Source: Ideonella sp. (lineage in GTDB: Bacteria; Pseudomonadota; Gammaproteobacteria; Burkholderiales; Burkholderiaceae_C). Taken from it: a stretch of 64,000 bases of DNA. Each line of letters starts with the position of its first letter. Within the stretch, counting starts at the first letter, position 1. The position numbers and the translations under genes were made by a program. The notes under the pieces were generated by a model. It worked only from the letters and a program-made list of their open reading frames with translations. It was not told the DNA's origin and made no database searches. Of the stretch, positions 36,905 to 45,611 are shown one piece after another. The DNA lies in NCBI RefSeq assembly GCF_016702655.1, contig NZ_JADJDO010000038.1, forward strand, positions 62,001-126,000, written 5' to 3'.

Positions 36905-37873
36905 GTGAGCGTGCTTTTCAATACCGTTCTGTTCACCGGCAACGCCAATCCGGCGCTCGCGCAGGAAATCGCGACCCACCTCGGCATCGAGCTCGGCAAG
37001 GCCTCGGTCGGGCGCTTCTCCGACGGCGAGGTCGACGTCGAGATCCAGCAGAACGTGCGCGCGCGCGATCTCTTCGTCGTGCAGCCGACCTGTGCGCCGA
37101 CGAACGAGAACCTGATGGAGCTGTGCATCATGGTCGATGCGTTGAAGCGCGCCTCGGCGCGCCGCATCACGGCCGTGATCCCCTATTTCGGCTACGCGCG
37201 CCAGGACCGCCGCCCGCGCTCGCGCCGGGTGCCGATCAGCGCCAAGGTGGTGGCCAACATGCTCGAGGCCGTGGGCGTCGAGCGGCTGCTGACGATGGAC
37301 CTGCACGCCGACCAGATCCAGGGCTTCTTCAACATCCCGGTCGACAACATCTACGCGTCGCCGATCCTGCTCTCCGACCTCAAGAGCAAGAGTTACGACG
37401 ATCTGGTCGTCGTCTCGCCCGACGTCGGCGGCGTGGTGCGCGCGCGCGCGCTCGCCAAGCAGCTCGGCTGCGACCTCGCGATCATCGACAAGCGCCGCCC
37501 CAAGGCCAATGTGTCCGAGGTGATGCACGTCATCGGCGAGATCGAGAACCGCAACTGCGTGATCATGGACGACATGATCGACACCGCGGGCACCCTCGTG
37601 AAGGCCGCCGAGGTGCTCAAGGAGCGCGGCGCCAGGCGCGTGTTCGCCTATTGCACGCACCCGGTGTTCTCGGGGCCGGCGGTCGAGCGCATCAGCCGCT
37701 CGCAGATCGACGAGGTCGTGATCACCAACACCATACCGCTCAACGAGGCAGGCCGCGAGTGCGCCAAGATCCGCCAGCTGTCGGTCGCCTTCCTGTTTGC
37801 CGAGACGATCCGCCGGATTTCCGACGGCGAATCGGTGACCTCACTCTTCTCGGACCAGAACAGCAACTTCTGA
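36905..37873 (+). CDS. prs: Ribose-phosphate pyrophosphokinase
   Basis: Makes PRPP from ribose 5-phosphate and ATP for purine, pyrimidine, histidine and tryptophan synthesis. The 322-residue protein has FTGNANPALAQEIA at the N-terminus, the catalytic flexible loop YFGYARQDRRPRSR, DLHADQIQGFF and the PRPP-binding VIMDDMIDTAGTL. It starts at GTG 36905 with a GAAGCGGA upstream. Several PRPP users (hisG, pur genes) are in this window. Confidence 0.96.
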   Translation: MSVLFNTVLFTGNANPALAQEIATHLGIELGKASVGRFSDGEVDVEIQQNVRARDLFVVQPTCAPTNENLMELCIMVDALKRASARRITAVIPYFGYARQDRRPRSRRVPISAKVVANMLEAVGVERLLTMDLHADQIQGFFNIPVDNIYASPILLSDLKSKSYDDLVVVSPDVGGVVRARALAKQLGCDLAIIDKRRPKANVSEVMHVIGEIENRNCVIMDDMIDTAGTLVKAAEVLKERGARRVFAYCTHPVFSGPAVERISRSQIDEVVITNTIPLNEAGRECAKIRQLSVAFLFAETIRRISDGESVTSLFSDQNSNF

Positions 37874-37978
37874 GCCGCGGAGAACCGGGCTGCGCGCCTC
37901 GCGTGCAGCCTCATTCCGGGCCGCGAGGCCCAGCCCACGGGGAGCCTGGTCGCGGGCACCCGGCCTTTTGGAGAAACC

Positions 37979-38641
37979 ATGAAGTTCACAGCTTTCGAGC
38001 GCACGCAGCAGGGGACCGGAGCGAGCCGCCGCCTGCGCAGCGCTGCCAAGGTGCCCGGCATCGTCTACGGTGCGGGCACGCCCGCGATGATCGAGCTCGA
38101 TCACAACGCGCTCTTCTTCGCGCTGAAGAAGGAGGCCTTCCACAGCTCCATCCTCGAGATGGAGCTCGGCGGCACGACGCAGCAGGTGCTGCTGCGCGAC
38201 TACTCGATGCACGCCTTCAAGCCGATGGTGATGCACGTGGACTTCCAGCGCGTCGATGCCACGACCAAGATCACGAAGCGGGTGCCGCTGCACTTCGTCA
38301 ACGAGGAGACCTCGCCCGCCGTCAAGACCGAGGGCTGCCTCGTCAACCACGTCGTCAACGAGTTGCTGATCCAGTGCCTGGCATCGCAGTTGCCCGAGTT
38401 CCTGACCATCGACCTCGGTCACCTCGCGACCCGGGGCCAGACCCTGACCGTCAAGGACCTGAAGCTCGCCGACGGCATCAAGGTCGTGACGCACGGCAAG
38501 CCCAACCCGGTGATCGTCAGCGTCACCGCGCCTGCGGCCGAGGAAGCCGCGCCCGAGGCGGCTGCCACCCCGGTTGCAGCTGCAGCACCGGCCAAGGGCA
38601 AGGCACCGGCCAAGGACAAGGAAAAGCAGAACAAGAAGTGA
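37979..38641 (+). CDS. rplY: 50S ribosomal protein L25/general stress protein Ctc
   Basis: Binds 5S rRNA. The 220-residue protein is the long CTC form: an L25 domain (MKFTAFERTQQGTGASRRLR to about residue 95) and a C-terminal TL5 domain (about 95-185) followed by an Ala/Lys-rich tail. GGAGAAACC lies directly before ATG 37979. It sits between prs and pth as in most beta-proteobacteria. Confidence 0.95.
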   Translation: MKFTAFERTQQGTGASRRLRSAAKVPGIVYGAGTPAMIELDHNALFFALKKEAFHSSILEMELGGTTQQVLLRDYSMHAFKPMVMHVDFQRVDATTKITKRVPLHFVNEETSPAVKTEGCLVNHVVNELLIQCLASQLPEFLTIDLGHLATRGQTLTVKDLKLADGIKVVTHGKPNPVIVSVTAPAAEEAAPEAAATPVAAAAPAKGKAPAKDKEKQNKK

Positions 38642-38674
38642 TGGCCGCGCGGGCTGTGCGGCCCGCTTCGGCAG

Positions 38675-38701
38675 AGACGCCCCGCGAACCGCGGGGCGTC
38701 T
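38675..38701 (+). terminator. Strong hairpin after rplY
   Basis: AGACGCCCCGC pairs with GCGGGGCGTCT (11 bp) around GAACC. No T run follows, so it may be a terminator of reduced strength or an mRNA 3' end protector. A new -10-like GATAAT follows at 38729. Confidence 0.5.
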
Positions 38702-38728
38702 GCATGGTGCGCGGCGCTTCACGCCCGC

Positions 38729-38734
38729 GATAAT
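38729..38734 (+). promoter_or_regulatory. -10-like box before the pth leader mini-ORF
   Basis: GATAAT ends 6 nt before the ATG of the mini-ORF at 38741, so transcription would start at or next to that ATG. The same arrangement occurs before bolA and the ABC ATPase. Confidence 0.45.
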
Positions 38735-38740
38735 GGCCCG

Positions 38741-38809
38741 ATGAGCCCTCGCCCGGCCGCTCCGAATCGGTTGCGTACCGCAGTGCGCAGCGCGGGGGCG
38801 TTCCAATGA
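38741..38809 (+). repeat. Leader mini-ORF repeat upstream of pth
   Basis: A 65 bp repeat unit (38741-38805) that starts ATGAGCCCTCGCCCGGCCGC and ends CGCAGCGCGGGGGCGTTCCA immediately before the pth ATG. It encodes a 22-codon ORF, MSPRPAAPNRLRTAVRSAGA plus two residues, whose TGA (38807-38809) overlaps the pth start (ATGA). The unit before the ABC ATPase has the same length and a similar peptide (MSPRVAAPMGARTAACS...). See also the copies before bolA and hisD. Confidence 0.8.
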
Positions 38810-39438
38810 TCCGACTGCTGGTGGGCCTCGGCAATCCCGGGCCCGAGTACGCCGCGACGCGGCACAACGCGGGATTCTGGTGGCTCGACGCCGCAGCCTC
38901 GGCGCTGCGCGCGCATCTCGCGCCCGAGCGCAACTTCCACGGTCTTGCCGGGCGCGTCAATCGGCCCGAGGGGCCGCTATGGCTGCTCGAGCCGATGACC
39001 TACATGAACTTGTCGGGGAAGTCGGTCGCCGCGCTGGCGCGCTTCTTCAAGATCGCGCCGGGCGAGATCCTGGTCGTGCACGACGAGCTCGACCTGCAGC
39101 CAGGGCAACTCAAGCTCAAGCAGGGCGGCAGCCCGGCCGGGCACAACGGCTTGAAGGACATCCATGCCCAGCTCGGCAGCGCCGACTACTGGCGGTTGCG
39201 GCTGGGCATCGGCCACCCCGGCGTCAGGGCCGAGGTCGTCGACTACGTGCTGCGCAAACCCTCGGCCGAGCATCGCGAGGCCATCGCCAAGGCCATCGAG
39301 ACCTCGCTGACGGCGCTCGACCTGATGCTCACCGGCGACATGGCGCGCGCGATGATGAAGATCCACGCCAAGCCGAAACCGCCCCGGCCCGAGGCAGCCG
39401 CGACGGGCGCGCCACCTGCCAAGGAGCCTGCGCCATGA
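38806..39438 (+). CDS. pth: Peptidyl-tRNA hydrolase
   Basis: Recycles peptidyl-tRNA. The 210-residue protein has LLVGLGNPGPEYAATRHNAGFW (His at about 20 is catalytic), EPMTYMNLSGKSV, and HDELDLQPGQLKLKQGGSPAGHNGLKDI. A Pro/Ala/Lys-rich tail of about 20 residues follows the usual domain. ATG 38806 directly follows the leader repeat. The stop overlaps the next gene (ATGA). Confidence 0.96.
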   Translation: MIRLLVGLGNPGPEYAATRHNAGFWWLDAAASALRAHLAPERNFHGLAGRVNRPEGPLWLLEPMTYMNLSGKSVAALARFFKIAPGEILVVHDELDLQPGQLKLKQGGSPAGHNGLKDIHAQLGSADYWRLRLGIGHPGVRAEVVDYVLRKPSAEHREAIAKAIETSLTALDLMLTGDMARAMMKIHAKPKPPRPEAAATGAPPAKEPAP

Positions 39439-39836
39439 ACGACCGTCGAATCGCATGGCGCTGGATTGCCTGCGCGCTTGCCCTCGGCGCGGCCGGCAGC
39501 GCGCTCGCGCAGAAGGTCTACCGCTGCGGGCCCGAGGGTCGCACCTATCAGCAATCGCCGTGCAACGACGGCAAGGCCGTCGACGCGGGCGACCCGCGCA
39601 GCGCCGAGCAACGCCGGGCGGCGCAGGACGTGGCGAGCAGCGAAGCCAAGGCGGCGGCGAAGTTCGATCGCGACAACCAGCCCGCATCGGCGCCCAAGGG
39701 GAGCAACAAGCCGGTGCGGCCCGCCCCCGCCGCGAGCAGCGCCAACGCGGTGTCGAAGAAGAAGGCGGCCGGCGCCGACAAGCCGCTCATCTACCTCTCG
39801 CCTGCTCAGCCCGCGGCCTCGACGGCCAAGCCCTGA
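39435..39836 (+). CDS. DUF4124-type exported protein
   Basis: A 133-residue protein with a signal peptide (WIACALALGAAGSALAQ) followed by KVYRCGPEGRTYQQSPC, the N-terminal DUF4124 motif (a small two-cysteine domain), then a charged Ala/Lys-rich region. Function unknown. It overlaps pth by 4 nt and converges on the ferredoxin gene. Confidence 0.75.
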   Translation: MNDRRIAWRWIACALALGAAGSALAQKVYRCGPEGRTYQQSPCNDGKAVDAGDPRSAEQRRAAQDVASSEAKAAAKFDRDNQPASAPKGSNKPVRPAPAASSANAVSKKKAAGADKPLIYLSPAQPAASTAKP

Positions 39837-39851
39837 CGGTCGGCTTCCAAG

Positions 39852-40142
39852 TCAGCGCTCACCCACCGGCACGGGCTTGCCCTGCGCCGCGTCCTTGACG
39901 GCCATCAGTCGCCGGTACTTGGCCCAGAGATCGTCCTTGGACTCGACATGCGCCGGGTTCACCGGGATGCAGGCCACGGGGCACACTTGCACGCACTGCG
40001 GTTCGTCGAAGTGGCCGACGCACTCGGTGCAGCGGGCAGGGTCGATCTCGTAGATCTCGGCGCCCATCGAGATTGCTTCGTTGGGGCATTCCGGCTCGCA
40101 GACATCGCAATTGATGCACTCGTCGGTGATCAGCAGGGCCAT
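39852..40142 (-). CDS. fdx: 2[4Fe-4S] ferredoxin (YfhL/Allochromatium type)
   Basis: A 96-residue electron carrier. Cluster cysteines C9, C12, C15 and C19 (CINCDVCEPEC), then C38, C41, C50, C54 and C58, with the eight-residue insertion between the second-cluster cysteines and a C-terminal helix that define the Allochromatium-type group. Such ferredoxins have very low potentials. It follows coaD by 10 nt on the same strand, as is usual in this order. Confidence 0.92.
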   Translation of the reverse strand: MALLITDECINCDVCEPECPNEAISMGAEIYEIDPARCTECVGHFDEPQCVQVCPVACIPVNPAHVESKDDLWAKYRRLMAVKDAAQGKPVPVGER

Positions 40143-40152
40143 GCGATCTCCC

Positions 40153-40662
40153 TCACCCCGAGGCGCCGGTCTCGCGCGTGCGCACCTGCAGGCGCCGGTT
40201 CACGGACGGCGAGACGAACTTGGACACCTCGCCGCCGAGCAGCGCGATCTCGCGCACGAAGGTGCTGGAGATGAACTGGTACTGGTCCGACGGGGTCAGG
40301 AAGAGCGTCTCGACGTCGGGCATCAGCTGGCGGTTCATGCCCGCCATCTGGAACTCGTACTCGAAGTCGCTCACCGCGCGCAGGCCGCGCACGACGACCT
40401 TGCCGTCGTTGGCGACGACGAAGTCGCGCAGCAGCCCGCCGTAGCTCATGACCTCCACATTGGGGTATTTGGCCGACAGTTCCTGCGCCATCTCGAGCCG
40501 CTCGGCGACGCTGAACATCGTGCGCTTGTGGTGCCCTTCCGCGACAGCGACGATGAGACGCTCGAACAGGCGGCCCGCGCGGCGCATCAGGTCCTCGTGG
40601 CCGAGCGTCATCGGATCGAAGGTGCCGGGATAGACGGCGGTCAGGCGGGTCACGGACGTCAA
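40153..40662 (-). CDS. coaD: Phosphopantetheine adenylyltransferase
   Basis: Penultimate step of coenzyme A synthesis. The 169-residue protein has PGTFDPMTLGH at 12-22 (nucleotide-binding TxGH), KYPNVEVMSYGGLL, VRGLRAVSDFEYEFQM and the ISSTFVRE loop. The start is TTG 40662, 9 nt after AAGGAG; GTG 40653 would give MTRLTAVYPG but has a poorer spacing. A 165 bp inverted-repeat element separates it from rsmD. Confidence 0.93.
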   Translation of the reverse strand: MTSVTRLTAVYPGTFDPMTLGHEDLMRRAGRLFERLIVAVAEGHHKRTMFSVAERLEMAQELSAKYPNVEVMSYGGLLRDFVVANDGKVVVRGLRAVSDFEYEFQMAGMNRQLMPDVETLFLTPSDQYQFISSTFVREIALLGGEVSKFVSPSVNRRLQVRTRETGASG

Positions 40663-40724
40663 GGCTGTTCACTCCTTCCGGCGAATGCGACCGACAGCCG
40701 GCCCGATATGCTGAGCGCGCAGTT

Positions 40725-40889
40725 TAGTGCAGTGTTCGACGCTATCCGGTACTTATGCGAGCGCGCCCTTGCCTCCCTGGCGTCGCTGCAAATCCTCGCG
40801 ATACCTCTGGGTATCGCTGCGGTTTGCGCCTAGCCAGGAAGCCAAATTCGCCGCCGCATAAGCACCTCCAAGCATCGAACACTGCACTA
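40725..40889. repeat. 165 bp near-palindromic element between rsmD and coaD
   Basis: The left end TAGTGCAGTGTTCGA (40725-40739) is the exact reverse complement of the right end TCGAACACTGCACTA (40875-40889). Pairing continues with mismatches for about 35 bp per arm (to ACTTATGCG / CGCATAAGC), and the centre forms GCGATACC-TCTG-GGTATCGC (40799-40818). The right end coincides with the rsmD stop codon. On the minus strand a 40-codon ORF (40875-40753) and a GGAGG, 5 nt, ATG signal (40869-40857) lie inside. It resembles a MITE or a large BIME-like unit. Confidence 0.75.
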
Positions 40890-41473
40890 GCCCTCGCCGC
40901 CGGCCTGCAACAGATGCGCGTGCACCGCCCCGGCGCGCAGGTGGCGCAGCAGGCGCAGATCGAGCGCCGCCAGCATTGGCGCGGGCCAGGCGGTGTCGGA
41001 CTCGAGGTAGGCCAAGCCGCCGGGGCGCACCAGCGGCACTGCCGCGGCGAGCGCAGCATCGAAGATCGCCGCCTCGAACGGCGGGTCGAGGAATACGAGG
41101 TCGAATCCGGCCGCCTCGCCGCGGGCCATCCAGGCCAGCGCATCGGCGCGCTCGATACGCACCTGCGTCGCCGCCAGGCGCTGCCGGGTCTCGAGCAGGC
41201 TGCGCAGCAGCGTGGGGTCGCGCTCCAACATCACGACCTCGGCCGCGCCGCGCGACGCGGCCTCGAAGCCGAGCGCGCCACTGCCGGCAAAGGCATCCAG
41301 GCAGCGCCAGCCCGAAAGGTCCTGGCCGAGCCAGTTGAAGAGCGTCTCGCGCACGCGCGCGGGCGTCGGGCGCAGCCCGGGGCGATCCGGCACCGGCAGG
41401 CGCGTGCGCTTCCACCGGCCGCCGATGATGCGCACTTCGTTGGCGAGCGCGCGGCCGCCGTGCCCCCTGGGCG

Positions 41474-41477
<4 letters not shown>
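40887..41477 (-). CDS. rsmD: 16S rRNA (guanine(966)-N(2))-methyltransferase
   Basis: Methylates G966 in 30S assembly. The 196-residue protein has RIIGGRWKRTRLPVPDRPGLRPT near the N-terminus, the SAM motif CLDAFAGSGALGFEAASRGA, and the catalytic FLDPPF. GTG 41477 overlaps the hisF stop (GTGA); the first ~13 residues are not conserved, and a GTG inside (before RIIGG) is an alternative. Its TAG stop is inside the end of the inverted-repeat element. Being joined to hisF is unusual. Confidence 0.92.
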
Positions 41478-42253
<776 letters not shown>

Positions 42254-42265
42254 GGGGCGCGGCCC

Positions 42266-43006
42266 TCAGGCCGCAAGCTCGTCGGCACGCGCCTGCGCGG
42301 CCGCGAAGTCGAGGTCGCCGTTGTAGATCGAGCGGCCGCAGATCACGCCTGCGATGCCTTCGTGCTCGACGGCGCAAAGCTGCTCGATGTCGGCCAGGTT
42401 CGACAGTCCGCCCGAGGCGATCACAGGGATCGTCAGCGCCCGCGCGAGCTTGACCGTGGCGTCGATGTTGATCCCCGAGAGCATGCCGTCGCGGCCGATG
42501 TCGGTGTAGACCACGCCTTCGACGCCGTAGTCCTGGAACTTCTGCGCCAGGTCGACGACCTCGTGGCCGGTGAGCTTGCTCCAACCGTCGGTCGCGACCT
42601 TGCCGTCCCTGGCGTCGAGGCCGACGATGATGTGGCCGCCGAAGGCTGTGCAGGCGTCGTGCAGGAAGCCCGGGTTCTTGACCGCCGCGGTGCCGATGAT
42701 GACGAAGGCCAGCCCATCGTCGAGGTAGCGCTCGACGGTGTCGAGGTCGCGAATGCCGCCGCCGAGCTGGACCGGGATCTCGTCGCCGACCTCGGCCAGG
42801 ATGGCGCGTATCGCCGGCTCGTTGACCGGCTTGCCGGCGAACGCGCCGTTGAGATCCACGAGATGCAGCCTGCGCGCCCCGGCCTCGACCCAGCGCCTGG
42901 CCATCGCTGCCGGGTCTTCGCCGAAGGTCGTGGCGTCGTTCATGTCGCCCTGCTTGAGGCGGACGCACTTGCCGTCCTTGAGATCGATCGCGGGTATCAG
43001 CAGCAT
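42266..43006 (-). CDS. hisA: ProFAR isomerase
   Basis: Isomerises ProFAR to PRFAR. The 246-residue TIM barrel has catalytic D8 (IPAIDLK) and D131 (VGLDARDG), and QLGGGIR. ATG 43006; the 60 nt gap to hisH holds an eight-G run at 43035-43042 and CTCTCCC-type pyrimidines on the minus strand, so the ribosome-binding site is weak. Confidence 0.96.
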   Translation of the reverse strand: MLLIPAIDLKDGKCVRLKQGDMNDATTFGEDPAAMARRWVEAGARRLHLVDLNGAFAGKPVNEPAIRAILAEVGDEIPVQLGGGIRDLDTVERYLDDGLAFVIIGTAAVKNPGFLHDACTAFGGHIIVGLDARDGKVATDGWSKLTGHEVVDLAQKFQDYGVEGVVYTDIGRDGMLSGINIDATVKLARALTIPVIASGGLSNLADIEQLCAVEHEGIAGVICGRSIYNGDLDFAAAQARADELAA

Positions 43007-43066
43007 GGCCGGAGCGGGTGGAAGAAGGGAGAGTGGGGGGGGTGGCGCGCCGCAGGCAACCCTGGC

Positions 43067-43711
43067 TCAAGGCTGCCAGTGCAGGAAGTTGCGGTACAGG
43101 CTCAAACCGTGCTCGGCGCTCTTCTCGGGGTGGAACTGGGTCGCGAAAATGTTATCGCGCGCCACCGCGCTGGTAAAGCGCGCGCCGTACTCGGTCTCGC
43201 CCACGCTGTGGCGCAGGTCCGACGGTCGGGCATAGAAGCTGTGCACGAAATAGAACCAGGCGCCATCCGGCACACCTTCCCACAGCGCGTGAGCGCGCTG
43301 GTGGACGCGGTTCCAGCCCATCTGCGGCACCTTGTAGCGGCTGCCATCGGGCTGCAGCCGGCCCTCGAGCCGGAACTTCAGCACCTCACCGCCGATCAGC
43401 GCGAGCCCATCGGCGGGTCCCTCCTCGCTGCGCTCGAACAGCATCTGCATGCCGATGCACACGCCCATCAGCGGCTTGCTCGCCGCGGCTTCGAGCACTG
43501 CCGGCAGCAGCCCGGAATCGCGCAGCTCGCGCATGCAGTCGGGCATCGCGCCCTGGCCCGGCAGCACGACGCGCTCGGCGTTGCGCACTTGCTGCGGGTC
43601 GGCGGTGACGACGACCTCGAACCCGGTGCCGGCAGCGACATGCAGCACCGCCTGCGACACCGAGCGCAGGTTGCCCATGCCGTAGTCGACGACGGCAACC
43701 AGTCTGGTCAA
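43067..43711 (-). CDS. hisH: Imidazole glycerol phosphate synthase, glutaminase subunit
   Basis: Supplies ammonia to HisF. The 214-residue class I amidotransferase has the triad C85 (MGVCIGMQ), H194 and E196 (FHPEKS), and begins MTRLVAVVDYGMGNLRS. The start is TTG 43711, the only start that fits the family N-terminus; it overlaps the TGA of a 60-codon ORF that fills the hisB-hisH gap. Confidence 0.95.
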   Translation of the reverse strand: MTRLVAVVDYGMGNLRSVSQAVLHVAAGTGFEVVVTADPQQVRNAERVVLPGQGAMPDCMRELRDSGLLPAVLEAAASKPLMGVCIGMQMLFERSEEGPADGLALIGGEVLKFRLEGRLQPDGSRYKVPQMGWNRVHQRAHALWEGVPDGAWFYFVHSFYARPSDLRHSVGETEYGARFTSAVARDNIFATQFHPEKSAEHGLSLYRNFLHWQP

Positions 43712-43890
43712 TGGGGCCCCTCGTCGAACGGGTACCTTCGCCGGCCTTGCAGGCCGCGCCGAGCCAGAGACTCGGCTCCTCGCCAAGCGCCAGCAGTCCC
43801 TGCGGACTGGCTGTGCCTGCCGAAGGCCATCGGCCTCTGGCCGATGGCGGCCCGGCGCTCGGCCCGCCCACTGCGTTGCGACAACGCCAT
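43708..43890 (-). repeat. Hairpin-rich insert with a 60-codon ORF between hisB and hisH
   Basis: The gap between hisB and hisH is one open frame: ATG 43890 directly follows the hisB TAG, and TGA 43710-43708 overlaps the hisH TTG. It contains GCCATCGGCC-TCT-GGCCGATGGC (43826-43848), CAGTCC-CTGC-GGACTG (43794-43809) and a weaker GAGCC/GGCTC stem near 43760. Its end GACGAGGGGCCCCATTGA resembles the end of the lolB repeats, and GCGCCGGGCCGCC occurs near its start. I read it as a structured insert that keeps translation continuous, not as a proven protein. Confidence 0.55.
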
Positions 43891-44496
43891 CTACAGGCTG
43901 CCCTTGGTCGAGGGGATGACGCCGGCCTGGCGCGGGTCGATCGCGAGCGCCATGCGCAGCGCGCGCGCGAAGGCCTTGAACACCGACTCGCACTGGTGGT
44001 GCGCGTTGTCGCCCTTCAAGTTGTCGATGTGCAGCGTCACGAGGGCATGGTTGGCGAAGCCCTGGAAGAACTCGTGCACGAGCTGGGTGTCTAAGCCGCC
44101 GATCATGCCGGCCTTGAACGGCACGCTCATGTGCAGCCCGGGCCGGCCCGAGAAATCGACGACGACGCGCGACAGCGCCTCGTCGAGCGGCACATAGGCG
44201 TGGCCGTATCGGGTCAGGCCGGCCTTGTCGCCAGCCGCCTGCGCCACCGCCTGGCCGAGCGTGATGCCGACGTCTTCGACCAGGTGGTGACCGTCGATGT
44301 GCAGATCGCCCTGCGCCTGGACCTCGAGGTCGATCAGGCCGTGGCGCGCGACCTGGTCGAGCATGTGATCGAAGAATCCGATCCCGGTCGCGAGCGTCGC
44401 GGCGCCGCCGCCGTCGAGCGAGACGCGCACGCGGATCTGCGTCTCCTTGGTGTTGCGGGTGACTTCGGCAACGCGCGGGGCCATCGATTGGATCAT
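43891..44496 (-). CDS. hisB: Imidazoleglycerol-phosphate dehydratase
   Basis: Dehydrates IGP to imidazole-acetol phosphate. The 201-residue monofunctional HisB (no phosphatase domain) has GIGFFDHMLDQVARHG, IDGHHLVEDVGI and DNAHHQCESVFKAFARAL, whose histidines bind manganese. ATG 44496 overlaps the hisC stop (TGATG); GTG 44499 is an equal alternative. Confidence 0.96.
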   Translation of the reverse strand: MIQSMAPRVAEVTRNTKETQIRVRVSLDGGGAATLATGIGFFDHMLDQVARHGLIDLEVQAQGDLHIDGHHLVEDVGITLGQAVAQAAGDKAGLTRYGHAYVPLDEALSRVVVDFSGRPGLHMSVPFKAGMIGGLDTQLVHEFFQGFANHALVTLHIDNLKGDNAHHQCESVFKAFARALRMALAIDPRQAGVIPSTKGSL

Positions 44497-45611
44497 CACA
44501 GGCTCGCTTTCAGGGCGTCGATCATGAGCGTGTTCTCGTCCGGCGCGCCCACCGTCAGGCGCAGGCAATCGGCAAGCAGCGGGTGCATCGCCGCGACATT
44601 CTTCACCAGAACGCCGCGCCGCTTCATGCCGTCGAAGACCGCCCTCGCGTCGGGCACGCGCACCAGGATCATGTTGGCCTCGCTGGGGAATGGCGTCGCG
44701 CCCGGAATGTCGTGCAACGCCGACTGCAGCCGCGCCCGCTCGGCGCGCAGGATCGCCGCCTGGCGCGCGTATTCGTCGGCATGCTCGAGCGCAAACAGCG
44801 TCGCCTCGGCGTTGAGCACGCTCACGTTGTAGGGCGGGCGCACCTTGTCGATCTCGGCCATCAGCTCCTTCGCGCCGGCCAGATAGCCGAGCCGCACGCC
44901 GGCGAGGCCGAACTTGGACAGCGTGCGCATCACGAGCACGTGCGGATGCTCGGCCATGCGTTGCATCCAGGTCCGCGACGAGAACGGCTGGTAGGCCTCG
45001 TCGAAGACCACCAGGCCGTGGCGCTGCGCGCCGACCGCAGCGACGATGCGGTCGATGACGCGGTCGTCGAACAGGTTCGCGGTCGGGTTGTTCGGGTACG
45101 CAATGTAGGTCAGCGACGGGCGGTGGCGCTCGATCGCGGCCAGCATCGCCGCCTCGTCGAGTTCGAAGTCCGGCGTCAGCGGCACGCCGTGGAACGCGAG
45201 GCCCTGCAGGCGCGCCGACATCTCGTACATCACGAAGCCGGGCAGCGGCGCGAGAATGGACGCACCGGGAACGTCGCAGGCCAGCGCGAGCAGCGAGATC
45301 AGCTCGTCCGAACCGTTGCCCAGCATCAGCGCGCAGCCCTCGGGCAGGCCGGCGTAAGAGCCCAACGCTGCCACCACGTCGGCGACGCGGGCACCCGGAT
45401 AGCGGTTGATCGCGACCGCGCCGAGGCGCTCGCCGAGCTCGGCCTTCAGTGCGGCGCTCAGGCGAAACGGGTTCTCCATCGCATCGAGCTTGACGAGCCC
45501 GGCGCTGGGCTGGATCGCATAGGCGTGCATCGACTGCACGTCCTGGCGGATGGTCTTCGCCAGGCGGCTGGCCAGGCTGGCAGCCTCGGAGGGCATCGCT
45601 CGAATCGTCAT
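44496..45611 (-). CDS. hisC: Histidinol-phosphate aminotransferase
   Basis: PLP enzyme that makes histidinol phosphate. The 371-residue fold-type I protein has LDAMENPFRLS, NGSDELISLLALA, the YPNNPT loop, FDEAYQPF and the PLP lysine in RTLSKFGLAGVRLGY. ATG 45611 overlaps the hisD stop (ATGA). Confidence 0.95.
   Translation of the reverse strand: MTIRAMPSEAASLASRLAKTIRQDVQSMHAYAIQPSAGLVKLDAMENPFRLSAALKAELGERLGAVAINRYPGARVADVVAALGSYAGLPEGCALMLGNGSDELISLLALACDVPGASILAPLPGFVMYEMSARLQGLAFHGVPLTPDFELDEAAMLAAIERHRPSLTYIAYPNNPTANLFDDRVIDRIVAAVGAQRHGLVVFDEAYQPFSSRTWMQRMAEHPHVLVMRTLSKFGLAGVRLGYLAGAKELMAEIDKVRPPYNVSVLNAEATLFALEHADEYARQAAILRAERARLQSALHDIPGATPFPSEANMILVRVPDARAVFDGMKRRGVLVKNVAAMHPLLADCLRLTVGAPDENTLMIDALKASL

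Noticed and set aside
43035..43042. Eight-G run upstream of hisA as a phase-variable tract
   Set aside because: Short for slippage and outside the coding sequence; noted only in the hisA entry.
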